A stretch of DNA of 64,000 nucleotides from Phocoena phocoena (Eukaryota; Chordata; Mammalia; Artiodactyla; Phocoenidae): positions 68,061,464 through 68,125,463 of the forward strand of contig NC_089224.1 in the NCBI RefSeq assembly GCF_963924675.1, written 5' to 3'. This document shows positions 48,851 to 59,490 of the stretch, piece by piece (position 1 is the first letter of the stretch; each line of letters opens with the position of its first letter). A program made the position numbers and the translations under genes. Under the pieces are notes generated by a model, which worked only from the letters and a program-made list of their open reading frames with translations, made no database searches and was not told the DNA's origin.

Positions 48851-49199
48851 GCCCAGTTATTCCGTGATGATTGCTGCAGGTGGACTTAATTAAGTCAGCC
48901 TGTCAACAATTGCTTTTGGAGAGTTTTCCAGGTGTTAGCAACTGAGATGTGCTTTCAAGTCATGACTGTGAGCTTCCAGTCTCTCCCAGAGGACTGCTCT
49001 TTTCTTTGTCCTGCTATGGGTTTGGGGATATGATTTCCCTGCTCTTACTACTCTATGTAAGAACCTGCACTGTTTTAGTCTGATGGTTTGTGTCCCCTTT
49101 TTGCTGTTGCTTCTGAAGCTATTAGGAATTCATTCTTTTAAAAATATTTTTTTCTGCCATTACAATGGGATTTGAACAAATGGTAAGTACATGTTCTCA

Positions 49200-49640
49200 T
49201 TACATCATCTTTGAAAAAATATTATGAAATATAGAAGACTAATGTAATAAACATAATAAACACCAGAGCCATTTAATACATAAAATGTTTCCAGGACACT
49301 TGTTATTCCCGTGTTTCTCTCCGCTGAGAAGGATCCACTATTCTGAATTCATGTTCTGTCATTCCCATGTACTTCTTTATAATTTTCCCATGTCTATGTA
49401 TCCCTAAACTATACACACGTGCACACACATGTATTTGCATATTATATATACACACACACACACACGCACACGTGTGTGCATATATTTTCTGCCTGGTTTT
49501 ATACTTTATAGAAATGGTATAATATTGCACACATCTTTCTATAACTTACTGTTTTTACTCTGGTTCATTCCTTTTCACTGCTCTTAAGAGTATTCCATTT
49601 TACAAGAATACCACAATTTAGTACCTGAAACTTTTACCAA
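49200..49640 (-). mobile_element. Old L1 3' UTR fragment
   Basis: Reverse-complement old L1-type sequence (tttctataacttactgtttt, agagtattccattttaca). It includes an (AC)n run at 49449-49470. Confidence 0.45.
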
Positions 49641-49976
49641 CCTAGGGAACTTCTTTAACCTAATAATATTTTTTGCCTTAAATTCTATTTTGTATTAGTA
49701 CTATAGCTACAAAAGCTTTTATTTTGGTTAGTACTATCTATATTTCAGTTGTTTTATTATCAGCTTTTCTATGTTCTTATGTTTTAGGTCTTTCTCTTGT
49801 ATATAGGATATGACTAGAATTTTTATTTTCCAGTCTGACAATCTCAGTCATTTAACAGGTAAATTGATTTCATTTTTTTTTGTGATTCCTGATGTGCCCA
49901 AATTTATTTCTAAGTTATCTTTTGCTTTCTCATCCTGCTGTGTCCTATATTCCCTCTTTTTTTCTACCACTGCTTT

Positions 49977-50456
49977 TGTTACTGACCCTTTCGGGTTGGT
50001 ACCCTAAAAGGGTCTTCCTACCCAGTGTCGTTGTAGCCAAGAGAATGAGACCAAGTTTGGTTCAGAAGCAAAGGAAAGTTCTATTCTTCGATCCAAGAAT
50101 GGAGAGGTGCGAGCTAGCACTCTGGAGTACTTGTTCTCCCCACCGGCTGTGGGCAGGTGTGTTTCATAGGGATCTTGTCAGTGGGGAGGGGAGGGAGCAG
50201 AGCTCTTGCATGTTGGACGCAGCTGTGCTGCTTAGGCTCCAGATCCCAGCGCCAGGCCTAGCGTCTCTGCACACAGCCCGCCGCTGCCATCTTGAACGCA
50301 GGCGTCCTGCGCAGCGCTTCTGCGCGGCGCTTCTGCGCACGCGTCCTCCGAGTGCAAGTGTCAGCACAGCCGTTTCTCACTAGGAGCTCCGTCTGAAGTG
50401 CTGCGTGCAGTGCTTCCGAGTGCGGCGTCCTACAAGCAAGTGAAAGACTAAGCACA
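49977..50456 (-). mobile_element. Probable solo LTR, CpG-rich, family unknown
   Basis: A 480-bp block reading TGT...ACA in the reverse complement (tgtgcttagtctttcacttg to agggtcagtaaca). It is markedly GC- and CpG-rich (tgcgcagcgcttctgcgcgg) in an AT-rich, CpG-poor neighbourhood. No internal retroviral sequence adjoins it. The flanking bases give no clear TSD. Alternatives are a promoter-like CpG patch or a fragment of another transposon. Short frames inside it are not convincing genes. Confidence 0.45.
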
Positions 50457-50650
50457 AAGGGAAAGGAAAAAAAAGGTTAGACTTTATTTTATTACCCAGA
50501 ATGGGCTTTGCTGGTGACACTTTCTTCAGAATTTATTTTCAATTTGACTTTGGTTTCTTCTGTTTTGGATTTTATGCACTCATTTCTTTTTCTTTAGTGA
50601 ATAGCCTTAATTAACAATCCGAAATGCATAGAAAATATTATATCTTGCTA

Positions 50651-50812
50651 CTGAAAATGTGGTTCATGAAGCAATAACATCGGTACCACTTGAGCGCCTC
50701 TCAGAAATGCAGAATCCGAGGCCCCCCAGAACTGCTGAGTCTGAATCTGCATTTGAACAAGGTCCCAGTTGATTCATGTGCACTTTAAAGTGTGAGCAGC
50801 ACTAGTTTAATG
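50651..50812 (-). mobile_element. MER5A-like hAT element
   Basis: The reverse complement shows MER5A signature segments (tgagtctgaatctgcatttg in the window). Diverged. Confidence 0.6.
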
Positions 50813-50829
50813 AAAAAAACATCTCCTAT

Positions 50830-51810
50830 ATTTAACAAATATTAGCATTTTGCCATAATTACTTCATATATTTATTTTTTCTTTACGTATTTAAAAGTAA
50901 ATTGCAGAAAGGAAAAAACTTGTATTTTAAATAGTTTAATATAGGTCTCTTAAAAATAAGAATATTTCTACATATTTGCAATATCGTCATCAAACTTAAC
51001 AACATCAACTATAATTCCCTAATATCACTGAGTACTCAGCATTCAGATTTCTCCAACTATTTCCAAAATAGCTTTTGCAGTTACTTAGTGTGTACTAGGA
51101 TCCAATCTTGGTTTGTATGTATCTTTTGGTCATAATGTTTTATGTCTCTTAAGCTTCCTTGAATCTAGAATACTCCTCTCCTCCCTCCCACACACGCCTT
51201 TTCATGACATTGTCGAGTTAACTGTAGAATGACCTCAGTTCTGGTTTTGTTTGACTGATTCCTTGTAGTCCTGTTTAACTTGTTCTTCTAGTCCCTGTAT
51301 TTCCTGTAAACTACAAATGAGAGCTAAAGGCTTGATTAGATTCAGGCTAAGCATTTTTGGCAAGAATACATCATAGGCAATGTTGTTTACTTCCCATTGC
51401 ATCACATCAAGTTGCACATAATGTCTCATTCCATTTAATAGTGATGAGAATATCCATCACTGGGTTCAGATGGGGTAAGCCTAATGCCTTCAACATGATG
51501 TTTGGTTTTTCCTCTTGTGACTCACAAGTAACCTGTGAAATATTTGCTTTGCAAATATTTCATTCTCCATCAAATTTTTACCTGTTGGTTTTACTGTTCA
51601 TTTGTAATCCTTGCTGGACCCATTTTTTTTTTTTTTGTTAAGGGCTACAAAATGGTGACTTCCTAATTTTTAATTTCTTTTACATGTATTAGCTGAAATT
51701 CTATGGTAAGGAAGAGCTTTCTTTCTGGCTAGGGCTGTTGGGTTACTCTTAATTGCAGTTCTTCAAAGATGGTATAAAGGTTCAATTATTTCCTGTTAAC
51801 CCTTACAATC
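50830..51810 (-). mobile_element. Old L1 3' part (L1M type)
   Basis: Reverse-complement L1M: ttgcagttacttagtgtgta, gtctcttaagcttccttgaa and tattagctgaaattctatgg. Decayed. Confidence 0.65.
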
Positions 51811-52069
51811 TTAATGTGTGTTCTTAACAAAATCTAAGTTAATCCGTTTCCCCCCGAATTCAAGAACCTTGGCATTTGTCTTAAACATTATTTTTGTCAG
51901 GGTTTTAATTCTATCTTCTTTTGTTTCCCCCCCTAATTAGACTTCATTATTACTGACTTATATAGTCAATCTCTATGTGTTTATATTTACCAGGATCTTA
52001 GCCTATTTCTTTATCCCCTCCGTCCTATTTCCTTCAGTCACCTGTGATCATTTTCCATCTTCAGGTATG

Positions 52070-53260
52070 TTTTTTTTTTAACATTTCTCTGGTGAGAGTC
52101 TTTTGGTGGTAAGCAATTTTAGCTTTTGTTTTTCTAAAAAGGAAAAGAGTTTTACTGAGAATGTGGTTCTAGGTTGACCATTGTTGTCCTTGGTCCCCTT
52201 AGTCCATTCTGAATTGCTGGTCACCGCTCTGCCTCTCAATTCTGTGACTTCCTTTTGTAGGGTCCCTGTTTTCTGTATTCCGTGCTGTCTCCTTTGTTGT
52301 TGTTAAAACTCCTTTACCTTGCTGAAGCACATTCTACAGTGGCTTCTTAAGAAAGGACACATGAGCTAAATTTTTGGAGCCCTTGCATGTATGTAAGTGT
52401 CTTTATCTTCACACTTGATTTGTAATTTGATACAGAATTTGGCAGGCACTGTTGCTTAAACATTTTGAAGTAATTGTCTTCACACCTTTTGGTGTTGGTG
52501 TTGCTCTTCAGAATCAAATATCCTTTTTTTTTTTTGCAAAATTTCCTTTAATAATGACTGAGTCTGATGCAAATGAATAACAAGAAAGGTTTCTGAGACA
52601 GCCAAGCCATATCTAGTTTTCAAAAACATATTTGTTGTGAATTAAGGGTGCACTTCACTTAATGAAGTTATTTTTTCTTTTTTCTCTTGGCAATATGTAT
52701 ATATATTTTTAAATATTTAAATATTTAAATATTTAATATTTAATCAAATATCCTTTTGATTCCCCATCCTTTGTGACTTGTTTTTCCTGTCTGAAAGTGG
52801 TATGAATCTTTAGTTTGTTCCTCCAAAAATTTTTTTGTGATATGCTGAGGTGTGAGTCTTTTTTTGTTTGTTTAAATCAGGCAGTTGGTGAGCTCTTTCC
52901 AACTGGAGACTTACGTTCCTCTATTCCGGATGGTTTTGTTTTGGGTATTAGTTCTTTGATAATATTCCTTCCATTTTATCTATATCCTTTTTCTGGTACT
53001 GCTATTTGTCACTTGGTAGATATCTTTGATTTCCTCTTTAAGTTTCTTGTCTTTTTTCTCTTATTTCCATTTCTTTGTCTTTTATGTAAGACATTTTGGG
53101 AGATTTACTTAATTTTTATCATCTAACTCCTCTATTGAATTTGTAAGTCGTTTGGTCATACTCTGAGTTTTCAAAGAACTTTTTTAATTCTTGATTCTTT
53201 TTCCATAGCACACTGTTTAGTTTCTATGGATGAAATATCTCCTCTTGTCTCAATGAAAAT
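52070..53260 (-). mobile_element. Old L1, ORF1/inter-ORF region
   Basis: Reverse-complement L1M ORF1-region sequence: ggtgagagtcttttggtgg, ttacgttcctctattccgga, tctccttgtctc-like. It is interrupted by a retrocopied mRNA tail at 52528-52741. Confidence 0.55.
52528..52741 (-). pseudogene. Orphan retrocopy of an mRNA 3' end (parent gene unknown)
   Basis: A 214-bp insert bracketed by the exact 16-bp TSD aatcaaatatcctttt (52512-52527 and 52742-52757). In the reverse complement it ends attaaaggaaattttgcaaa: an ATTAAA poly(A) signal about 12 bases before an A-run, as expected for the end of a polyadenylated transcript. No long open frame is present, so it is probably 3' UTR. The 5' side is AT-rich (aatatttaaatatttaaa). 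Confidence 0.7.
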
Positions 53261-53567
53261 AATGATGGTTTAAAAAAAATTTTTTTTTATTTTTAAATAT
53301 TCCTACATTATACCTGTTTCCTCTGGGTTCCCTTTTTTGTGTTTGGTTTGGGCCTCTATTTTTCCTATTGAAGCTTTCAACAATGTCTGACTATCCTTGA
53401 TTCATAGCAAACAATATATTCTTTGAGAGACTGAGAGGAAATTAAAGGATAAAGAAGATTTGCTTTGGCTACCATTGTTTTTGAACTAGACATCTAGTTC
53501 TTGATTATTGTCCTTTCAACTTCATACATTATTGTCTTGGGAGGAAAAAAATGCAAGCAATCTTGAC

Positions 53568-53770
53568 TCTTTTTTTTTGCGGTTCGCAGGCCTCTCACTG
53601 TTGTGGCCTCTCCGGTTCCGGAGCACAGGCTCCGGACGCGCAGGCTCAGCAGCCATGGCTCACGGGCCTAGCCGCTCTGCGGCATGCAGGATCTTCCCGG
53701 ACCGGGCCACGAACCTGTGTCCCCTGCATCGGCAGGCACACTCTCAACCACTGCATCACCAGGGAAGCCC
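53568..53770 (-). mobile_element. CHR-type SINE, ~205-bp form
   Basis: The exact TSD caatcttgac is at 53558-53567 and 53771-53780. Confidence 0.93.
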
Positions 53771-53934
53771 CAATCTTGACATTTTAATAAGACGATTATG
53801 CTTTCTATGGGCGAATGTAAGTATAAGCATACTTTTGTGGGAGATTTTTAATAGTACTGACTGTAAGGAGATACATTTCTTTGTCTTAAGTTTGGGGAGG
53901 GCCAACATTTTGCCTGTACATACTTTCACAAGCA

Positions 53935-54085
53935 TTAGACTATGAGTTAGGAGGCCTGGGTTTTAGTTCTTGGTCCTTGCTGTGTGATCATAGGTGTATC
54001 ACTTACCTTCTCTGAACTTCAGTTGCCTTATGTATAAAATGAAATTCTTTTTTCTCACTGGGCCATTATGGGGATCAGATGTGAT
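53935..54085 (+). mobile_element. MIR element
   Basis: MIR core: gaggcctgggttttagttct and ctctgaacttcagttgcctt. Confidence 0.7.
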
Positions 54086-56035
54086 ATACCAGTTGTCTTC
54101 ACCCATAAATCATCAGTCAGAAATTTCTTAAATCCCTCCATTCCACAAAGATCTGCAAGCATGACACTTGCTCTTCAAGACATCCTTTCATAAAAGATTA
54201 CCTTTTGGCTGAGGGTTGGCAAACAGCTGCCACATTTTAACTTCTTGTGATTTCTTTGTTTACGTTTCTCTAACCTGGTCTAGGAATGAAGGAATTGTTT
54301 CAATTTTTTGAATCTGGATGAGAATCCTGAGGCCACATTCTATTTTATTTAGGCTTTGAATGGTCTTAAAAGAAAAATAAAAACCTGGCTGCATAAAGTT
54401 GATGTCAGAAAAATGACTTTAGTCCATTAATCACCTTGGGTGGACAAAACAGGCGGCCACTGCAGGTATAAAGGAAATACTAATCTAAGAGTGACTAAGG
54501 CTAAGATTAATCCGCTTCAGAACTAAGTCAAGCAGTTTATTTAGGGCTTGGGTGGTGAATCAGTCTGTGGAAGCTTGGACTTCCAGGTTGAGGGACTTGC
54601 AGGGTGTTTTGGGGGAGTGTGTGTGTGTAGCTAGGTCGGAAGAGTGATTCATCCTTCTAGAAGAGTCTCTGCATCTCTATCTCCTTCTCTTTTGTGCTCT
54701 CTCCATCTTCTCACTCATTTTCTCTACTTTCACACTCTAAGATTCTCTTTTGCTCCTTGTCTTAGACCTGCTTGGACTCCAGTTTCTTCCTGGCATGTCC
54801 TTTTAAGGTCTAGAGCAAAGGTTTTGCCTGAGACTTAGGGCTGGGGAGTGAAGAGGACTGGTATACCCATGACTACCACAGGTGGAGCTTGATCTGCACC
54901 CCTTCTAGTATTCTTCTGTCCATTACTTTATCTTGTTCGTTATTTGGAACTCAGTGATATCCACAGAGAAACGTTACTGTGCATCTAGATGCTATGGTCA
55001 TCTCTTGTCAGTCCTCATGTCCTCCTACTCCTGCTTTAGTCTATGTTTTGAAGACCAATAGGCTTTTGGAAATACTTGTGTGCAAGAAAACAGGGTCCTC
55101 TATATGTAAGGGACACACAACCACACACACAAAAAAAAAGGGTAAGGGAAACATAGTGGGAAGTTTAATTTTCATTCTCAAGAGGATCATAGATGGCATT
55201 AAAGGGTAATTAGTTATTGTTGAGCTTTAAGGGAGAAATTTTTATGCATGTTTTTCTTCAAAAACAGCCCACAGTCATGGCAAGCCATGACAACTAAAAT
55301 AAATACAAGGCTAGTAATTAAGCACAGGTTTCCACGATAATGATCCAGAAAGACAGTACAGAGAGAAGGAAGGATAAAGGTGTAGTTTATTGAGCCTGTG
55401 TGCTATCTAGAAAGCTACAGCAACTTTAAAAATAATAAATGATCCCAGGTACTATGGATAAATACAGTTGGATAAGAACAAATGGGTAACATCAGTAAAG
55501 TATATTGTGCTTCTGTGGGTGGAGAGATGTTATAAGCCATAACTCAGTTCACTTCTGATATTTATTAGGCACACTCCAGGGACAAAGCCCTGCCCTAGGA
55601 CCTGGAGGGAGCTGCAAAATACATAAGGCACTGTTAAGGAAATAAAGACTTCCTGCTATATTATATGTATCACATTTGCTCAGATTATGCAATTCTTGTG
55701 TTGTATTATGTTCTCATTGGTTTTGTTCCTGCTAAGGCTGTGGGGTGAAACATATTACTATCTCTATGTGGCATGTGCATATGCTCTGAAGAAAGGGGCT
55801 GGGGAAGAGAGGCTGGATCTGTCAGGAAGCTGGGACTCAGAGGGCTCTCGGAACTCAAAGCCATAAAATGTAAACCGTATTATCTGGTTGGGTCTAGCTC
55901 TGGATGTTTGTGGGTTTTTTGGTTTGGTGTTGGGTTGTTTTCCTCCTGAGCCTTTTAGTATGGTCTCTTTTCAAATGTCTGGCCTTGTTTCCCCTCTGCT
56001 TCTGAAGACACAAAGGAGGATCTTAGATCCTTGGG
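54086..56035. other. No gene or clear repeat recognised
   Basis: About 1.9 kb. A few faint old-repeat traces and short chance frames; nothing I can annotate. Confidence 0.5.
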
Positions 56036-56036
56036 A

Positions 56037-56222
56037 GCAGTGGTTTTCAAAGTGTGGTCTGTGGACCAGTAGTATCAGCATCTATCTGGGAACTTATTAG
56101 TAATGCACATTCATGGGTCCCACGCAGACCAATTGGATCAGGAACGCTGGGGGTTCCTGATGCGATGTGTGTCTTAAGCCTTCCAGGGGATTCTGAGGCT
56201 GGCTCCCTGAGAACAGCTGCTC
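56037..56222 (-). mobile_element. MER5A-like hAT element
   Basis: cagtggttttcaaagtgtgg at the left and aggctggctccctgagaaca at the right give a fairly complete MER5A-type element. Confidence 0.65.
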
Positions 56223-56444
56223 TCTTGGCTGTGGCTCTAGCAGTGAGTGGTCACAGCCAGTGCAATACACCCTCTAGGACACCGGCATTCGTACCCCTTT
56301 GTGGAGCATGTCCACATCCATTTATACACAAATATTTAAGGAGCATCTCCCATAGGCCAGGTGCTGTCTAGACACTGTGGGGAGAGCTGTTAACCAAACA
56401 GACATGGCGCTTGCCTTCAGAGAAAATTGTTAAATAAGTGAACA

Positions 56445-56577
56445 GGGGCTTCCCTGGCGGTCCAGTGGTTAAGACTTTGCCTTCCAATGCAGAGCGTGCG
56501 AGTTCGATCCCTGGTTGGGGAACTAAGATCCCAAATGCCTTGCAGCCAAAAAACCAAAACATAAAACAGAAGCAATA
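56445..56577 (+). mobile_element. CHR-type SINE, medium form
   Basis: It begins ggggcttccctggcggtcca and ends in the ccaaaacataaaacagaagc tail. The exact 15-bp TSD ttaaataagtgaaca is at 56430-56444 and 56578-56592. Confidence 0.94.
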
Positions 56578-56589
56578 TTAAATAAGTGA

Positions 56590-56965
56590 ACAAAATAATT
56601 TCAGATGTTGATAAGTGCAATGAGGGAAATGAAAGAGGATGATGTGATAGGGAGCAGCTGGGACAGCACCACTTAGACTCGGCAGGTGGGGAAAGCCTCC
56701 CACGGGAGGACACTTGGCGAGAAATCTGAAGAAGGCCCCAAACAAACAGACCCCCCAAACCCTTGTGAACAGATCTGGAGAAGGACATTACAGACGGGGG
56801 AAAACACGAGGGCAAAGCTGCTGAGCTATGAGTAAACTTGGTGTGTTTGATGTATTTATAGTGGAGAGAGGGGAAGCGAAGTAGTGGGGTGCGTCTGACA
56901 GGCAAAGGCCATGGTGAGGAGTTTAAATGTTGTTCTGAGGACAAAGGAGAGCCATTGAGCAGGTG
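56590..56965 (+). mobile_element. Ancient interspersed repeat, L2-like
   Basis: Same old family as 30880-31110: a glycine/lysine-codon-rich looking run (gaggacacttggcgagaaat, aaaggagagccattgagcag). Family name uncertain. Confidence 0.4.
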
Positions 56966-57019
56966 AGTGACCCAATATTATTTACATATATACAAATTAT
57001 ATTACCTATTTAATCCTTT

Positions 57020-57140
57020 CAACAGATAATGAGGAAATTAGTGCTTAAGACAAAGAAAGAAAGATACTGAAAAGTTATGTGATAGATCCAGAGGTCACCC
57101 AGCAAAGGCTGAGCAGAGTCTGAAACCTGGCTCTTCAAAC
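57020..57140 (+). mobile_element. MIR-like fragment
   Basis: ataatgaggaaattagtgct and ggtcacccagcaaaggctga are MIR-like. Confidence 0.5.
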
Positions 57141-57454
57141 TCCAAGTCCAGTGTTGTCCTCTGGGCACCAGCTGAGTGCCAAGTAAGATTAATGGCAAGG
57201 ACAAGAGTGTGGATGTGGTATTTTATTTGCACACATACTAAGTGCATGATAAAGGGATTGGGGAATGGAGGTGTCCTGGAGAGATATATTTCTTAGTGAA
57301 CTTACATGCAGCAGTTCAGCTAGCTTTTGAAGATTTCTAGAAGACAGAGGAACTGGTTCTGGAAGAGCCTGACCTCAGGATTTTCAGTTCTATAGGGTTA
57401 CGGGATAATAGTGATACTGTAATAGCTCAATCTTTTTTTTTTTTCCTCCTTATT

Positions 57455-57515
57455 ATCAATAGTTCATTCATATGGAACACTAACTGTGTGCCAGGCACTG
57501 TTCTAAATGTTTTAT

Positions 57516-57558
<43 letters not shown>

Positions 57559-57850
57559 AACAAACTGGTCTTTGAATGAACATTACAGTCAGGGAAAAAG
57601 GCACAAAGTTTTTGAGATACTAATAAGCTTATGTTGGATGAATAGAAAGAGGTCAGTGTACAAAGAGCAGCAATACTTTTTCTCTTCACATCAAGCCAGT
57701 GAGGAAGGTATTGTCATTATTCCAATGTTGCAGACATGGGAACTGAGGCATGGAGAGGTTAATAATTTGTCCAAGATCAAACAGTGACTACGTGGCAAGA
57801 GCCCTAGAGCCCACACTTTCCAACCCCATATCACACTGTTATTTACTGAG
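57455..57850 (+). mobile_element. MIR element split by a (CA)n array
   Basis: gtgccaggcactgttctaaa at the left and gggaactgaggcatggagag at the right are MIR parts. A (CA)n run lies between them. Confidence 0.65.
57517..57562. repeat. (CA)n microsatellite
   Basis: About 18 uninterrupted ca repeats, then (caaa)n. Confidence 0.95.
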
Positions 57851-57924
57851 TGGAAAATAGGACAGGAGCTCTATACAAATTATTCTTGACCCAGCCCTGA
57901 AAAATGGCCATCATTAGTTTTTTT

Positions 57925-58040
57925 CATGTAGTAGATAGTAGAAATTCAGAGAGTATAAATAATTTCTCCAAGTCATCCAGTGAGCTCGGATTCAAATCCA
58001 GGTGTGCCCAATGCCTAAATTCATATCCTTCGCTTTACAT
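57925..58040 (+). mobile_element. MIR-like fragment
   Basis: tccagtgagctcggattcaa and neighbouring bases fit the MIR 3' half. Confidence 0.5.
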
Positions 58041-59379
58041 TCCGCTGCCTCTTAGGCTCCCCAAGGAGGACCACTCTCTTAAACTGGACCGAATAGCAGA
58101 AGCTATCCTCTACCAATCAGAAGCACGATACTCAAACCTGGGGTCAACAGTATTTCAGGTGTTCTTGACATTAGTCCACTGAGATGCTTGGATTGAAAAA
58201 AAGTAGCTCTGGAGTCTTGCTGAGAGGAAGGTATAGGATTTAAGAGGCAGGACCCTCCCAGAAGTCATGACCAAGAATGTGGCTTAAAGCCTAAAGCCAC
58301 AACTTCTCCCACAAGGAAGAGCTGGATAAAGTGACAGCCACTAGGAAACTAGGACGGTGTGTGGAAGAACCCCAGCCTATATCTACCCCATTGCAACAGA
58401 CCCACTGGCCAGTCATTTTTTTCATGTTTTCTCAATGACCGTCTGACCCATTCAATACTTATTACCTTTCATATCTCCCAAGAGGCAGACATGTGGCGAC
58501 TTTGTTTTTTGGCCAAGAGAATTCCATAGTCATGTATGTATATAAATTCTTCAGCTCTTATTTCTCTATTTTTTCATATTCCTCATTAGTCTTAAATATT
58601 TCTCATGATTGTTTTCTAACAGTCAGGTCTTAATAAATATGAAATGTAATTGTGTATGTATGTGTTTGATGTTGAAGGGACTATTTATAGTGACTGTTGT
58701 GTGCTCATGTTGGATTTTTTACCACATCATTTAATCATGAAATTTGTACAGGAACAACTTTATGAAATCTAAAGTTTAGTGCCAAGATAATTAACATTTT
58801 AGACAATAAGGTTAAGATATAATAGACCTATGGAAATCTTAGTTAAATTGGTATCTATATTTGATCTTGCTAAAAATTCACTTAAAGTTTCTACTGCCTA
58901 CTTTTCTATGGCTTTCTAGTCTTATGTAAAGAACGGATATGGAGCTTTAAAATGGTCGGTTTCATTGAATCTATATAGTCAACAGGTAATGTTGCCGTGA
59001 GTAAATTGTATCAAAACCCCCAAACTTGATGAATATTATCTATAAGCCTATGATTATGAGGGTCTTTTGGGTTAAAGAAAGAATTTATGTCCATAAGACT
59101 CAGAATTCATGAGGTTATACTTTTCTGTAGATTATTACTTTAATTAATATTCAAAGATGAGGCCCCGCCCCCCCCCCAAGAGCAGCCTGGAAGTGAGGGG
59201 AGTTAATGGCCCCAGGAGCAGTCCTCACCCAATGGGGGATGGGAGCCACTGAATAAATGCTACAGCTTTCCATCCTTCAGATGGAAAATTCTACTTTTCA
59301 GAAGGTACCAGAAGAATCAAGATAGGGCCAACCTTGACAATGCATACTAATACTGACTTTTCTTTCTTTCTTGATTCAC
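58041..59379. other. No gene recognised
   Basis: AT-rich sequence followed by a C-run at 59165-59178. Nothing else I can support. Confidence 0.5.
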
Positions 59380-59490
59380 TTTCCCCTCTTCTTCACTCTT
59401 GTTTCCTGGGCTCATCTTACGAATAAACAACCTGCACTCAAGTCCTAGTCTCAAGTTCTGCTTTAGGGTGAATCTGAACTAAGATATTTG
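59380..59490 (+). mobile_element. Possible 3' end of a 5' LTR of ERV fragment B
   Basis: Contains AATAAA (near 59421) followed by a cytosine-rich end typical of mammalian LTRs (gcactcaagtcctagtctca ... gaactaagata). LTR start not located. Confidence 0.3.
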
